Assembly (NCBI GenBank): GCA_963768075.1
Contig: CAVYHD010000018.1
Location: 186,001 to 250,000, forward strand
Direction: 5' to 3'
Source of the DNA: QHXW01 sp963768075
GTDB taxonomy: Bacteria; Acidobacteriota; Terriglobia; Bryobacterales; Bryobacteraceae
DNA: 64,000 nt
In this document: piece by piece, positions 43,796 through 53,237 of the stretch
How positions within the stretch are numbered: the stretch's first letter is position 1
How the letters are laid out: the number at the start of each line of letters is the position of its first letter
Program-made: the position numbers and the translations under genes
The notes under the pieces: model-generated
The model's database searches: none
What the model saw: only the letters and a program-made list of their open reading frames with translations
What the model was told of the DNA's origin: nothing

Positions 43796-46063
43796 ATGAC
43801 GAGTGCCTGCGACATTCGAGTTCGGGGCGTAGTGCAGGGGGTCGGTTTTCGCCCCTTCGTGTTTCGCTTGGCCCAAGCGAATACTCTCGCCGGTTGGGTG
43901 GGCAACGATGAAGACGGCGTAGAGATTCATCTGGAGGGCGCCGGGCCCGCGCTCGACGAGTTTGTTAGATCGCTGGTCGTCGAGAGTCCTCCCGCGGCCA
44001 GCATCGATGCAATCGACGTTCAAGCCGCTCAACCGGCCGGGTTCAAGGAATTCACGATTCGGGATAGCCGCTTCCGGGGACGCCCCAGCGTCCGTATTTC
44101 ACCGGACCTGCCGGTATGCGACTCCTGCCTCGAAGAGCTATTCAACCCCGAGAACCCGCGTCATCACTTTCCGTACATCAACTGCACCAACTGCGGCCCG
44201 CGCTATTCCGTAATCTTGAGCCTGCCGTATGACCGCGGCAACACGACCATGCGAGATTGGCCATTGGATGGCCTTTGCCGCGGGCAATATAATGATCCCG
44301 CGGACAGGCGTTTCCATGCGCAGCCCGTCGCCTGCCCCGCTTGTGGCCCGCATTACTTCCTGCACGCGGGAGACGAGATCGTCACTGGCGATGAGGCAAG
44401 CATCGGCCGGGCCGTCGAGCTGCTAAATACCGGCGGGATCGTCGCCGTGAAGGGGCTTGGCGGTTACCACCTGGCGTGCGATGCTCAAAATGCGACGGCG
44501 GTGAAATCCTTGCGCGATCGCAAGTTTCGCAAGGAGAAACCGTTCGCGCTCATGGTGAGAAGCATCGAGACGGCCCGCGAGCTTGTGGATCTCTCAACCC
44601 AAGCCGAGTCGCTGATGACTTCGGTGGCGCGGCCTATCGTTCTCGCTCGCGCCAGAGTTCATTTTGCCTATGTGTCTCCGGAAAACGATGATCTTGGGGT
44701 GATGCTGCCTTATACACCCCTGCATCACCTGCTCTTCGCCGCGGGCGCGCCCGAAGCTCTCGTAATGACCAGTGCAAACCGGTCCAGCGAGCCGATTTCG
44801 TTTCAGGATAAAGAAGCGACCGAGCGCCTCGCCGGAATTGCCGATGCGTTCCTGATTGGCGAGCGGCCTATCGCCCGTCGCGTGGATGATTCCATCGTTC
44901 GCGCTGGATCCTTCGGCCCCGTAATTTTGCGGCGTTCTCGCGGTTATGCGCCTTCCGCGGTAACCACGATCCCAATCGCTAGACCGATTCTTGCCACCGG
45001 CGCGGACCTGAAAAACACCGTCACCCTGGTAGTGAACGGCCAGGCGCTGGTGAGTCAGCATATCGGAGATCTGGATCAATACGAGTCGTTCCAAGCTTTT
45101 CGCGAAACTATTGACGACCTCGCTTCGATGTACGAAGTTCCGCGGGAAGAACTGATCGTCGCTCACGATGCTCATCCGCAGTCTCTCTCATCGATTTACG
45201 CGCTTGAGTTGCCAGGCGCGGCGGTCTATGCCATCCAACACCACCGGGCGCACATTGCCTCTGTCCTGGCCGAGCGATCCGCGTGGGACAAGCGAGTGTT
45301 GGGCGTAAGCTTTGACGGAACTGGCTTCGGAGATGATGCGACCATTTGGGGCGGTGAGTTCTTCGTAGGAAGTCTTGTTGAGGGCTTTGATCGCGTGGCG
45401 CATTTGCGGCGGGCCGCACTTTCCGGAGGCGATGCTGCTGCCCGCCTTCCGGTCCAAGCCGCCGCTGGATTCTTGGCTCAGGTTGACGGCTTGCCTGATC
45501 TCACTGCCGATCCCTTCCGGTTTCCCGAACGCTACGAAAAGTCATTGGAGTTAATTCGAAAAGACTTGCGGACATTTACTACCACATCGGTAGGGCGCCT
45601 TTTCGATGCGGCTGCCGCGTTGTTGGGCTTCACGAAGGAAGTAACATTTGAGGGTCAGGCGGCCATGTGGGTGGAGCAGCTAGCCCGAACTGCAACCCTC
45701 GCCGAGCCGTATCCGTTCCCGTTGAGCGGGGAAGAGCTGGATTTCCGTCCGTTGCTGAGGGCATTGGCGCTGGACCGGCGTCGCGGCAGAGACAGGCGAC
45801 AGTGCGCGCGATCCTTTCAGTGTGGGATTGCGAAGGGCCTTTGCGATGCGCTCAACATCCTGTGCCAGGCATTCGCCGCGGATACCGTTGTTCTTTCCGG
45901 CGGCGTCTTTCAGAATGAGCTGCTGCTGCAGGATCTGAAATCCTTAATGGCCCGCGAGCCCATCGACATTTGGACAAATTGCTCGGTGCCGCCGAACGAC
46001 GGAGGCATCAGTCTGGGGCAAGCAGCACTGGCGGCCTTTACTTACCTGAACCAGGCGCGGTGA
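43796..46063 (+). CDS. hypF: Carbamoyltransferase HypF
   Basis: 755 residues, family length. Domains in order: acylphosphatase-like (1-90, RGVVQGVGFRPFVFRLA), two zinc-finger modules (CDSCLEELF, then INCTNCGPRYS and ACPACGPHY), YrdC-like nucleotide-binding domain (200-380, VKGLGGYHLACDA, KEKPFALMV) and Kae1-like carbamoyltransferase domain (395-755, HHRAHIASVLAE, SFDGTGFGDD, VVLSGGVFQNELL). It makes the thiocarbamate on HypE from carbamoyl phosphate. Confidence 0.97.
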   Translation: MTSACDIRVRGVVQGVGFRPFVFRLAQANTLAGWVGNDEDGVEIHLEGAGPALDEFVRSLVVESPPAASIDAIDVQAAQPAGFKEFTIRDSRFRGRPSVRISPDLPVCDSCLEELFNPENPRHHFPYINCTNCGPRYSVILSLPYDRGNTTMRDWPLDGLCRGQYNDPADRRFHAQPVACPACGPHYFLHAGDEIVTGDEASIGRAVELLNTGGIVAVKGLGGYHLACDAQNATAVKSLRDRKFRKEKPFALMVRSIETARELVDLSTQAESLMTSVARPIVLARARVHFAYVSPENDDLGVMLPYTPLHHLLFAAGAPEALVMTSANRSSEPISFQDKEATERLAGIADAFLIGERPIARRVDDSIVRAGSFGPVILRRSRGYAPSAVTTIPIARPILATGADLKNTVTLVVNGQALVSQHIGDLDQYESFQAFRETIDDLASMYEVPREELIVAHDAHPQSLSSIYALELPGAAVYAIQHHRAHIASVLAERSAWDKRVLGVSFDGTGFGDDATIWGGEFFVGSLVEGFDRVAHLRRAALSGGDAAARLPVQAAAGFLAQVDGLPDLTADPFRFPERYEKSLELIRKDLRTFTTTSVGRLFDAAAALLGFTKEVTFEGQAAMWVEQLARTATLAEPYPFPLSGEELDFRPLLRALALDRRRGRDRRQCARSFQCGIAKGLCDALNILCQAFAADTVVLSGGVFQNELLLQDLKSLMAREPIDIWTNCSVPPNDGGISLGQAALAAFTYLNQAR

Positions 46064-46067
46064 TCTC

Positions 46068-46412
46068 ATGCATGAACTATCGGTCGCGATGAGTATCGTG
46101 GAAATGGCCGAGGAAGAGGCGGAGAATAGAGGCGCGCGAGTAAACGCGGTGCATTTGAAACTTGGGGCTCTGGCCGGCGTAGTCAAGGACGCGTTGCTTT
46201 CGTCCTATGAGCTGGCTTGCGAGGGGACAGGCTTGCAGGGATCCCGCTTGGTCATCGAAGAAATCCCCATTGTGGTGTACTGTCACAAATGTCTGGCGCC
46301 CCGCACATTGGATTCAATCCAATGGTTTGCTTGCCCCGAATGTAAGAGCCCCGTATCGGAGGTTATCCACGGGCGTGAACTTCAAGTAACCGCTCTGGAG
46401 ATACAGGAATGA
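46068..46412 (+). CDS. hypA: Nickel-insertion chaperone HypA
   Basis: 114 residues beginning MHEL, where His2 binds nickel, with zinc-finger cysteines in YCHKCLAP and CPECKSP. It delivers nickel with HypB to the large subunit. The ATG follows hypF by four bases, and hypB starts within its stop codon. Confidence 0.96.
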   Translation: MHELSVAMSIVEMAEEEAENRGARVNAVHLKLGALAGVVKDALLSSYELACEGTGLQGSRLVIEEIPIVVYCHKCLAPRTLDSIQWFACPECKSPVSEVIHGRELQVTALEIQE

Positions 46413-47098
46413 GCCCGCAACCTCGCCTGGTGGAAATCAGACAGAACGTTCTCAAGCAGAACGACATCGTCGCTCGCGAACTCCGCCAACGCTTCCACGA
46501 CGCCGGAATATACGTCGTGAGTCTAGTATCGAGCCCCGGTTCGGGAAAGACGTCCTTTCTGGAGAAAACGCTCACGCTGATGCGCACCGGCTACCGCGTC
46601 GCAGCCCTTGTGGGCGACCTGGCAACAGAAAACGACGCGGTGCGCCTAGCGCGCTCTCAGGTACCTGTAAAACAAATTACCACTGGGACTCTTTGTCATC
46701 TGGAAGCTGCCATGGTCCGGACTGCTTTGGAAGGTTGGGACCTTAGCCAGTTGGATTTCCTTTTCATCGAGAACGTTGGGAATCTGGTGTGTCCCTCATC
46801 CTACGATATTGGCGAAGATCTCAGAGTGGTCCTGCTATCGGTGACGGAAGGCGAAGATAAGCCCCTAAAATATCCGACTATTTTCAATACGGCGGACTTG
46901 GCGGTGCTAACTAAGATGGATCTGGAATCCGCGGTCGAATTTGATTTGGCCGCCGCCGAATGTAACGTCCAAAGGGTGCGGCCTGGCATGCCACTGCTAA
47001 AGGTCTCTGCCAAGAGTGGCGCAGGCATGAAAGAGTGGTTGCAGTTTCTGGCTTCGGTCAGTGACGGCCGCTGCCAACGGTGCCGTTTTCCCTCCTAG
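46409..47098 (+). CDS. hypB: Nickel-insertion GTPase HypB
   Basis: 229 residues. Walker A in SSPGSGKTSFLEKT, switch region VGDLATENDA, LFIENVGNLVCPSSYDIGED and the base-specific TKMDL. No N-terminal CxxCGC or His-rich nickel-storage segment is present, so this is the short form. The extreme C-terminus has Cys-x-x-Cys (RCQRCRFPS), unusual for the family and possibly a metal site. Last gene of the operon. Confidence 0.96.
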   Translation: MSPQPRLVEIRQNVLKQNDIVARELRQRFHDAGIYVVSLVSSPGSGKTSFLEKTLTLMRTGYRVAALVGDLATENDAVRLARSQVPVKQITTGTLCHLEAAMVRTALEGWDLSQLDFLFIENVGNLVCPSSYDIGEDLRVVLLSVTEGEDKPLKYPTIFNTADLAVLTKMDLESAVEFDLAAAECNVQRVRPGMPLLKVSAKSGAGMKEWLQFLASVSDGRCQRCRFPS

Positions 47099-47120
47099 CG
47101 AGAAATACGGACAAGCGTTT

Positions 47121-47148
47121 CGCGGTTCTGTGACCGCGTGTTTCTTCC
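47121..47148 (+). terminator. Hairpin terminator after hypB
   Basis: CGCGGT (47121-47126) pairs with ACCGCG (47133-47138) around TCTGTG and is followed by the T-rich TGTTTCTTCC. It lies 23 bases past the hypB stop and fits an intrinsic terminator closing the hydrogenase operon. Confidence 0.5.
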
Positions 47149-47240
47149 GTAGCTGAACTTGCGATGGGCGGCTAGGCGAGCACTTCTCGCGAGCGCTGAA
47201 ACTCTTGCTGGTCAGCGCGGTTGATGTATACTCTTCGCTA

Positions 47241-47699
47241 ATGTCGAGGGCACTATATGCTGTGTTTACCTGCCTGCTATTAGCAAGCGGGTGCAAAACG
47301 AATAACGCTACGAACGGTGCCGACCCGAGGATATTGATTGATCTTAAGAAGAAGTGCGTCGAGGCGGGAAGCCGGGCGCGCTCGGCCTACTTCGCCATGC
47401 ATCCTGCGTGCATGGATACGCTCGGCGCGCCGCGCTACACGTATAATGCCGAATTAAAGACCTGTCTTTACGCTGACAGGTGCTTTTCTAGCGCCACTGC
47501 AATATCGAGCCAGTATTTCATTATGGACGCTTTCTCAAACTCCATACTTGTTCAGTACGATGTCGGATCGGGCGTGCTCTCTGGAACTCTGCCAGGCCTG
47601 CCGGCCAAATCATCCGGCGCGGACCTTTTTAAGACCAGATTTCGCGACCTGTTTGGACCGAATGCCCAATCTCCAGCAGACTTCGGAGTGGGCCCTTAA
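47241..47699 (+). CDS. Putative small lipoprotein of unknown function
   Basis: 152 residues from ATG 47241 (the frame opens earlier but the signal peptide starts here). A lipobox LLASGC at residues 14-19 suggests lipid anchoring. The mature part has several cysteines (KKCVEAG, PACMDT, KTCLYADRC) that could form disulfides. No family recognised. Not part of the hyp operon, being after the terminator. Confidence 0.6.
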   Translation: MSRALYAVFTCLLLASGCKTNNATNGADPRILIDLKKKCVEAGSRARSAYFAMHPACMDTLGAPRYTYNAELKTCLYADRCFSSATAISSQYFIMDAFSNSILVQYDVGSGVLSGTLPGLPAKSSGADLFKTRFRDLFGPNAQSPADFGVGP

Positions 47700-47792
47700 T
47701 CCGACTCCGCCTTCACTGCGACATTTTATAAAACGGTGGAGTGGATCGCTTGCGCGTTCCGCATACGGAACGGGGGTTAGGAGTTTTTATTT

Positions 47793-48965
47793 ATGAATCG
47801 ACGAACTTTTCTCATCGGCGCCAATGGCGTTATGTGGGGGCAGACGGCGCCTTCGGACGGGCTTCATGTCGGCGTGATCGGGCCCGGCGGGCGTGGACGC
47901 CTTTTGATGGAACGATTCGCGCGAGACGCATCGGTGCGGCTGACCGCGGTTTGCGACGTTTATGAGCCGAATCTGGAAGCCGGGTTGTCATTGACCAAGG
48001 GCAAGGCGAAGGCCTATCGGCACTACCAGGAACTGCTCCGCGACAAGAACGTGGATATCGTAATCATTGCTACCCCCGAGCACTGGCATCACCAGATGGT
48101 TCTCGATGCGCTCGCCGCGGGCAAGGATGTTTACGTCGAGAAGCCTCTCTGCCACACGCCGGAGCAGGGCGTGGAGCTGATGCAAGCGGCGCGTCACTCC
48201 GACCGGATTGTGCAGGTGGGGATGCAGCGCCGCAGCTATCCGCTCTATCTCAAAGCGCGTGATGTGCGTGCCGCGGGAACACTGGGGAATGTGCGGCTGG
48301 TACGCACGTGGTGGATCAACAACAGCTTGAACCGAGGCACCGACAAGAAGCTGGAAGGACCGCTCGACTGGGAACAATGGCAGGGGCCGGCGCCGCACCA
48401 TCCCATGGACCTCGCCCGGTTTCGCAATTGGCGCAATTACAGGGATTACGCGGGCGGCATTGTGGCGGACCAGGGGGCGCACATTTACGACGGCATCCAT
48501 CTGATTCGGGGCGTCGGTTTTCCCCTTGCGGTGAACGCATCCGCCGGGAAGGTGCACAGCACGGACGGAGATACGCCAGAGACCGTGGTGGTGGCGGCAG
48601 AGTATCCGGAAGATTTTCTGGGGGTCTTTACCATCAACTATGCCGGCATGCACTATCCCGGGCGCATGGACCAGCTCAACCAGTTTGACGGCGACGAGGC
48701 GCGCATGGATGTAGGCCGGGAGTTTCTCTCGGTCTACAAGCAGGCCGATCCGGAAACACCAGCCATTACGGCCACCGGTTCCTTCGACGCGGCGACCGAT
48801 GCACACATTCAGAACTTTCTCGAATGCGTGCGGACGCGCAAGGAACCGAACGCTACGATTGAGAAAGGGTTTCAAGCGGCTTTAGTGATTCAGTTGGCGA
48901 ACCTCTCCCTGCAAACAGGGCGGCGCGTCAAATGGAATACTCAGGCGCAGAAGGTCGAGATTTAG
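47793..48965 (+). CDS. Gfo/Idh/MocA-family oxidoreductase, exported type
   Basis: 390 residues. A short Tat-like leader (NRRTFLIGANGVMWG) precedes a Rossmann domain (HVGVIGPGGRGRLLMERF) with the family motifs EHWHHQMVLDAL and VYVEKPLCHTPEQG (conserved EKP lysine), followed by the C-terminal alpha/beta substrate domain. Members use NAD(P) on sugars, inositols or related substrates. Exported versions are widespread in Planctomycetes and Acidobacteriota. No operon partner. Confidence 0.9.
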   Translation: MNRRTFLIGANGVMWGQTAPSDGLHVGVIGPGGRGRLLMERFARDASVRLTAVCDVYEPNLEAGLSLTKGKAKAYRHYQELLRDKNVDIVIIATPEHWHHQMVLDALAAGKDVYVEKPLCHTPEQGVELMQAARHSDRIVQVGMQRRSYPLYLKARDVRAAGTLGNVRLVRTWWINNSLNRGTDKKLEGPLDWEQWQGPAPHHPMDLARFRNWRNYRDYAGGIVADQGAHIYDGIHLIRGVGFPLAVNASAGKVHSTDGDTPETVVVAAEYPEDFLGVFTINYAGMHYPGRMDQLNQFDGDEARMDVGREFLSVYKQADPETPAITATGSFDAATDAHIQNFLECVRTRKEPNATIEKGFQAALVIQLANLSLQTGRRVKWNTQAQKVEI

Positions 48966-49039
48966 CCGCGTTTGGTTTAAAATTCGGGCAGACGGGGATG
49001 CAAAATGGAAATTCTCTGTAAGGGTCCCTGGAGGGTGTT

Positions 49040-49900
49040 ATGAGCTCGACGTTGCCTATCAACTGGAACACTGCGATTCAATATGCCTTCTTGGCTAAGA
49101 TTGCCGAATCGGTCGAACCATCTGCCAGTTACGGTGAACTTGAAATAAATCAAATCAAGACCGCCGGCTACACATTTCTTCAGACTCTCTATGGGGACGA
49201 TCTGGCAACCGACATCGACGCCCACATCGGAGATGTCGTGACGTTCGGCTTCCTCGGCGTTTCCGGCGCAAAGGAATTGGTAGCCGTTATTCGCGGGACG
49301 GATACGATTCTGGAATGGTTGCATGACGCATCGTTTCTCATGGTGCCGACCCCGATCGTTGGATCCCATGGCTTCACTGAAGACGGCTTCACGGCTGTTT
49401 ATCGGTCATTGAGAATAGGGCAGGCCAACGGCACGCCATCGGCAAGGGACTCGATCAAGGGATATCTCGACAATGGCGCTGCGGCTAGCGTAACGGTCTG
49501 CGGACACAGCTTGGGCGGTGCGCTGGCCACCTTACTCACACTCGATGTTGGATTGAACACTTCGTGCCGCGCGCCCGCGGGCTATACTTACGCGAGCCCA
49601 CGCACCGGTGATCATATGTTCGCGGGCTCATATAATGCCGCCATCCCTTCCAGTTATCGCATCGAGAATCGCCAGGACCTGGTACCGCAGTTGCCGCCGC
49701 CCCTCCCCCTGCTCTATGAGCACGTCAACACAAAATTCGAATTGGTTCCCGCACCCGGCAAGATCAATCCGACGTTACTTTGCATGCACCATTTGACAAC
49801 TTATCTTTGGCTGATGGGCCAACTGGCAGGAACCAGTGCATACCCGCTCGACTCAGACTGCGCGGGCACCGCGCCGGCCGGAGAAAGCGCTCACATCTAG
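49040..49900 (+). CDS. Class 3 lipase-like alpha/beta hydrolase
   Basis: 286 residues without a clear signal peptide. GHSLGGALATLLTLD carries the nucleophile serine; the following YTYASPRTGDHMF and PSSYRIENRQDLVPQLPP blocks are characteristic of fungal-type class 3 lipases, with Asp in the latter and a His near the C-terminus completing the triad. The gene is convergent with lanM (12 bases between stops). Substrate not predicted. Confidence 0.88.
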   Translation: MSSTLPINWNTAIQYAFLAKIAESVEPSASYGELEINQIKTAGYTFLQTLYGDDLATDIDAHIGDVVTFGFLGVSGAKELVAVIRGTDTILEWLHDASFLMVPTPIVGSHGFTEDGFTAVYRSLRIGQANGTPSARDSIKGYLDNGAAASVTVCGHSLGGALATLLTLDVGLNTSCRAPAGYTYASPRTGDHMFAGSYNAAIPSSYRIENRQDLVPQLPPPLPLLYEHVNTKFELVPAPGKINPTLLCMHHLTTYLWLMGQLAGTSAYPLDSDCAGTAPAGESAHI

Positions 49901-49912
49901 ACTGAATGTAAG

Positions 49913-52900
49913 CTACAACGCAGCCTGCGGAGGCGGCGCCAATACCAGCACCGAGGGAACTCGTTTCGGGGATGCCAGCCGTAACAAACCGTAGCCGATT
50001 CCGGCGAGGCCAATCATCAGCCCCGGCGAACCCAGGGAAGTCTGCGGGTCGAAGAGGCATTCTCGCTCGGCGATCGCGGCCAGAGTCTTGGAAGCCAGCC
50101 GCTCCCCGGCCTCACTCCACCAGGAATCATCCACCCGCTGGGCGGCGTGAAGCAGGACATCCAAGTTGCCAAGGTCGCCGTGACACAGGCAGACGCTTTT
50201 CCCAAAGGGCGATTCAACCGTCTTGCTGAGCGCGATCCGGATCTCCTCGCGAGTCTCGTGGTCGTCTATATATCGCAGGCTGTCGACGCGCGCCAAACCG
50301 ATTCCGGGCGCGCCGTGGCACCAGGCGACCATGAACCGGGGACCGCAATGATCTTCTGCCGTGCGCGTGCGGTAATCCGGCCAGTTGCCCTCCTCCGCCA
50401 CGAAAGTGCTCCGCTCGTAAGCGATCGCCGATTCGGCCGATTCGCGGAAGCGTGCCTCCCCGCTCCACGCCGCGACCTTCAGCAGCGCCCATGCGATTCC
50501 GGCGGCTCCGTGGGAGAATCCGGTCAGCGGCTGCCCCGAATCGATCTCAGTTTTCCAGCCAACATCCCTACCTTGTGACTGCTGCCTTAGCAAAAGCCGC
50601 TCACCGCAAAGTACTGCGGCATTCAGCAGGTGGTCGCTGGCGCTGATCGTGTTCAGTACCTCAAGTGCGGCGATCGCACCGGCCGAGCCGCCTATTACGT
50701 CCAGTGCTCTATCCGCTTCGATCAAAGCTGGCACGTCTGCCGCCAACGCTTTCGCTTCGTCGATTAGCGAGACATCGTCCCAAAGCACCGCCAGGTGTGC
50801 CAGCGTGTAAATAATTCCTCCCACCCCCGAGAATGCGCCCAAGCGCCGCACGGGCGCGCCGCCGGCTCGTCCGCGATCGAGATGCCTTCTAACCAGGGTG
50901 ATCGTCTTTCGGGCGATCCTGGAATAGGACTGGTCTCCGGTCAGCACACCCAGATACGCGAGAAACAACGAGCATCCCGAAAGGCCGCCGTAGAAACTTG
51001 CATCCAACGGCTGGAGAGACCACGAAGTCTCGCGGGATCCCACTTGCGTGAGACCGATCCAACTGGCGCAGAATTCGTTCTCCAGAGCATCCCTGCAAAG
51101 CATGTCTCCAACCGCGCGCGCCAGATCGATCGCGCCCCGCCGGCCTTCCAGCCGCGGCTGGTTCGGAGCCGGGGCGCAGGCCCGTGACAGGGCGCCTTCC
51201 CCGGCGGATACGATGGCGGTGCGGATGAAGCTTACCTGTCGCGCCAGGTCTTCTTCTCCCAAGCCGTTCAGCCCCTCCCGAACCAGCGCCATGGCCGGCT
51301 GCTCGAACACATCCGGGATCCGCTCGCCTTCGCTGGTCCACAGATCACGGGAATTGGGACGGGACATAAAGACCGGGACATCGCCGCCTTGCAGATCCCT
51401 CAATTCCGCCGGGATAAGCGGGGTCAGGTGCGTCTGCTGCGTGGCGGCCAGCCAGAGACGGTCGCGCACCTGATCCTGGTCGATAGCGTTTCTCAGCAGG
51501 TCGGGGTGCTGGCAAGTCCTGAGCAATACGGTGTACGTCGCGGTGGGTCGCGCGATAAACCGAACCTCGTCCTCCCCGAAGCGGTCCAGTATCCCTCCGG
51601 TTGCCAGGAGCTCGTCGCGGTGCGCCTCGATCAAACGGTATACCCGGCGGAACCCTGCGACAAAGGCTTCGACATACTCTCCCGCGGCAACGTCTTGTCC
51701 CTCCAGTTTCGGACGATTCCTCACCCCCAACATCGGCGCTATTTTGTTGCGGACCAGCCGCATTTCGTCCGTTCCCGCCCCTTCCCAGGATGAGGTTCTC
51801 CCGACCGGAAAATGTTGGCCGCTCTTGGCGCCGAACCCGCTCATGTCGAGACCTTCGTATGTCTCGGACGCGTAGAGCCGTTGGGGAAGCAGCAGCACCC
51901 GCATTACTGATAGCTGAAAAGCATGGATCGCGGGATCGTCCTTTTCTGCAACCATGGCATCGTCATGAAACAGGGTTTCGAGGTCCACCGGCACGGGAAA
52001 CTCCGCAGCCGCGAGCAGATTCTCGAAATGCATGTCCCTGGCTCTCATGACATAGAAGGCGGCCAGATAGCCTCCGAGCCTCTGATAGAACCGCTCCACC
52101 TCGCCCCGATTGGAACAAGGTTGGTGAACCACAAACTCGGACCACCCGTAGCAGCCCCGGTCGATTATTTTGAGAATGCGAAACGGAGTTTCGAAGCCGG
52201 CCTGGTTGACCCATTCGAGAAACTCCCCGAAATGGACGTCCACCGACTGGCTGCGTGGCTTGTACACCAGTTTAAAGCCAGTGGAGAACTCAAGAATCTC
52301 GACCGTCCGGCCGCGGCGATGCGGGTCGCCCTCTCCCGCTGCAATGGATGTAAGGTTGCCCGGCTCCGCGCCCGCAGCCAAGCTCGCCCGAATCAGATCC
52401 CAATCCTGCGCCAACCTCTCCAGCAGCTCCAAACTGGAATCTACCCAGTTCACGGTTGCGATGTAGAGCGAACGCAACAAGCCCGGGTACTCGCGGGCGA
52501 TCGACAACCGCACGTCCATTTGGCGAAGGCGTTCGCAGAAGCTGCGGAACCGTTCTTCCGGGGCCTCGCCCTTCAGCACTCCTTGCAGGCGGGCGACGTT
52601 TAACTCGAGCGCCATCACCAAGTCCAGCGCCCCTTTGAGCGTCTTGAAGAGATGCGGCAGCACTAGGCGCTCCGCCGTCATCGGATCGAATGGAACACCC
52701 ACCACCCGAAGCCGGCCCGCTCGCTCCCGAAACTCTTTCAGCCCCTCGCGAATCAGCGGGTAGGCCATCCACAGGAACCCGCTTGTTCCCTGCCCGGCGT
52801 ATCGCAAGAACTCCGGATCATCGTCGATGGGCTCGGCCGTGAGATAGAGCCGCTCCAGCTCGCGGACCCATTCTGGAGGGGAAATGATCAGCTCGGAGTA

Positions 52901-53167
52901 GACATCCGGCGGCCACCCGAGTATCGCCAGCAGGTCTTCCTCGCTCAGGTCGTCCAGGTGAAGCCGTTTTTCAAAGTATTCACCGGCCGGGAATGGCTTT
53001 TGCGATTTCCAGCGATCCAGTGTCGCAGCCGCGCGGCTGGTGTCCGCTCTTGATCCGCTCCAGCCTTCCCCGGCTTGCCGCAGATACGACGCCCGCTCGG
53101 CCAGTGAGAGCGCGGAGTACAGATGTTCGGTCAGCCCGAAGGCCGGAGCGAGAGCTTGCTGTCCCAT
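49913..53167 (-). CDS. lanM: Class II lanthionine synthetase LanM
   Basis: 1084 residues. The N-terminal about 650 residues form the DUF4135 dehydratase (EILEFSTGFKLVYKPRSQS, ARDMHFENLLAAAEFPVPVD then LETLF), which phosphorylates and eliminates Ser/Thr. The C-terminal LanC-like cyclase (about 700-1084) has the zinc ligands Cys950 (WCHGAPGIG), Cys995 and His996 (CLCHGDLGN). It dehydrates the precursor and forms thioether rings. The gene lies 70 bases after a matching precursor gene on the same strand. No transporter, protease, regulator or immunity gene is adjacent. Confidence 0.96.
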   Translation of the reverse strand: MGQQALAPAFGLTEHLYSALSLAERASYLRQAGEGWSGSRADTSRAAATLDRWKSQKPFPAGEYFEKRLHLDDLSEEDLLAILGWPPDVYSELIISPPEWVRELERLYLTAEPIDDDPEFLRYAGQGTSGFLWMAYPLIREGLKEFRERAGRLRVVGVPFDPMTAERLVLPHLFKTLKGALDLVMALELNVARLQGVLKGEAPEERFRSFCERLRQMDVRLSIAREYPGLLRSLYIATVNWVDSSLELLERLAQDWDLIRASLAAGAEPGNLTSIAAGEGDPHRRGRTVEILEFSTGFKLVYKPRSQSVDVHFGEFLEWVNQAGFETPFRILKIIDRGCYGWSEFVVHQPCSNRGEVERFYQRLGGYLAAFYVMRARDMHFENLLAAAEFPVPVDLETLFHDDAMVAEKDDPAIHAFQLSVMRVLLLPQRLYASETYEGLDMSGFGAKSGQHFPVGRTSSWEGAGTDEMRLVRNKIAPMLGVRNRPKLEGQDVAAGEYVEAFVAGFRRVYRLIEAHRDELLATGGILDRFGEDEVRFIARPTATYTVLLRTCQHPDLLRNAIDQDQVRDRLWLAATQQTHLTPLIPAELRDLQGGDVPVFMSRPNSRDLWTSEGERIPDVFEQPAMALVREGLNGLGEEDLARQVSFIRTAIVSAGEGALSRACAPAPNQPRLEGRRGAIDLARAVGDMLCRDALENEFCASWIGLTQVGSRETSWSLQPLDASFYGGLSGCSLFLAYLGVLTGDQSYSRIARKTITLVRRHLDRGRAGGAPVRRLGAFSGVGGIIYTLAHLAVLWDDVSLIDEAKALAADVPALIEADRALDVIGGSAGAIAALEVLNTISASDHLLNAAVLCGERLLLRQQSQGRDVGWKTEIDSGQPLTGFSHGAAGIAWALLKVAAWSGEARFRESAESAIAYERSTFVAEEGNWPDYRTRTAEDHCGPRFMVAWCHGAPGIGLARVDSLRYIDDHETREEIRIALSKTVESPFGKSVCLCHGDLGNLDVLLHAAQRVDDSWWSEAGERLASKTLAAIAERECLFDPQTSLGSPGLMIGLAGIGYGLLRLASPKRVPSVLVLAPPPQAAL

Positions 53168-53237
53168 ATGTGGACGTAACCTTCAGCCCATCACATCGTT
53201 GAACCGGCGCAAGTTTCTCGCTAACAGGGGGTGCAGA

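Noticed and set aside
51923..52603. + strand frame opposite lanM, considered as a second precursor or immunity gene
   Set aside because: No leader, no Cys-rich core, no membrane segment; shadow of lanM.
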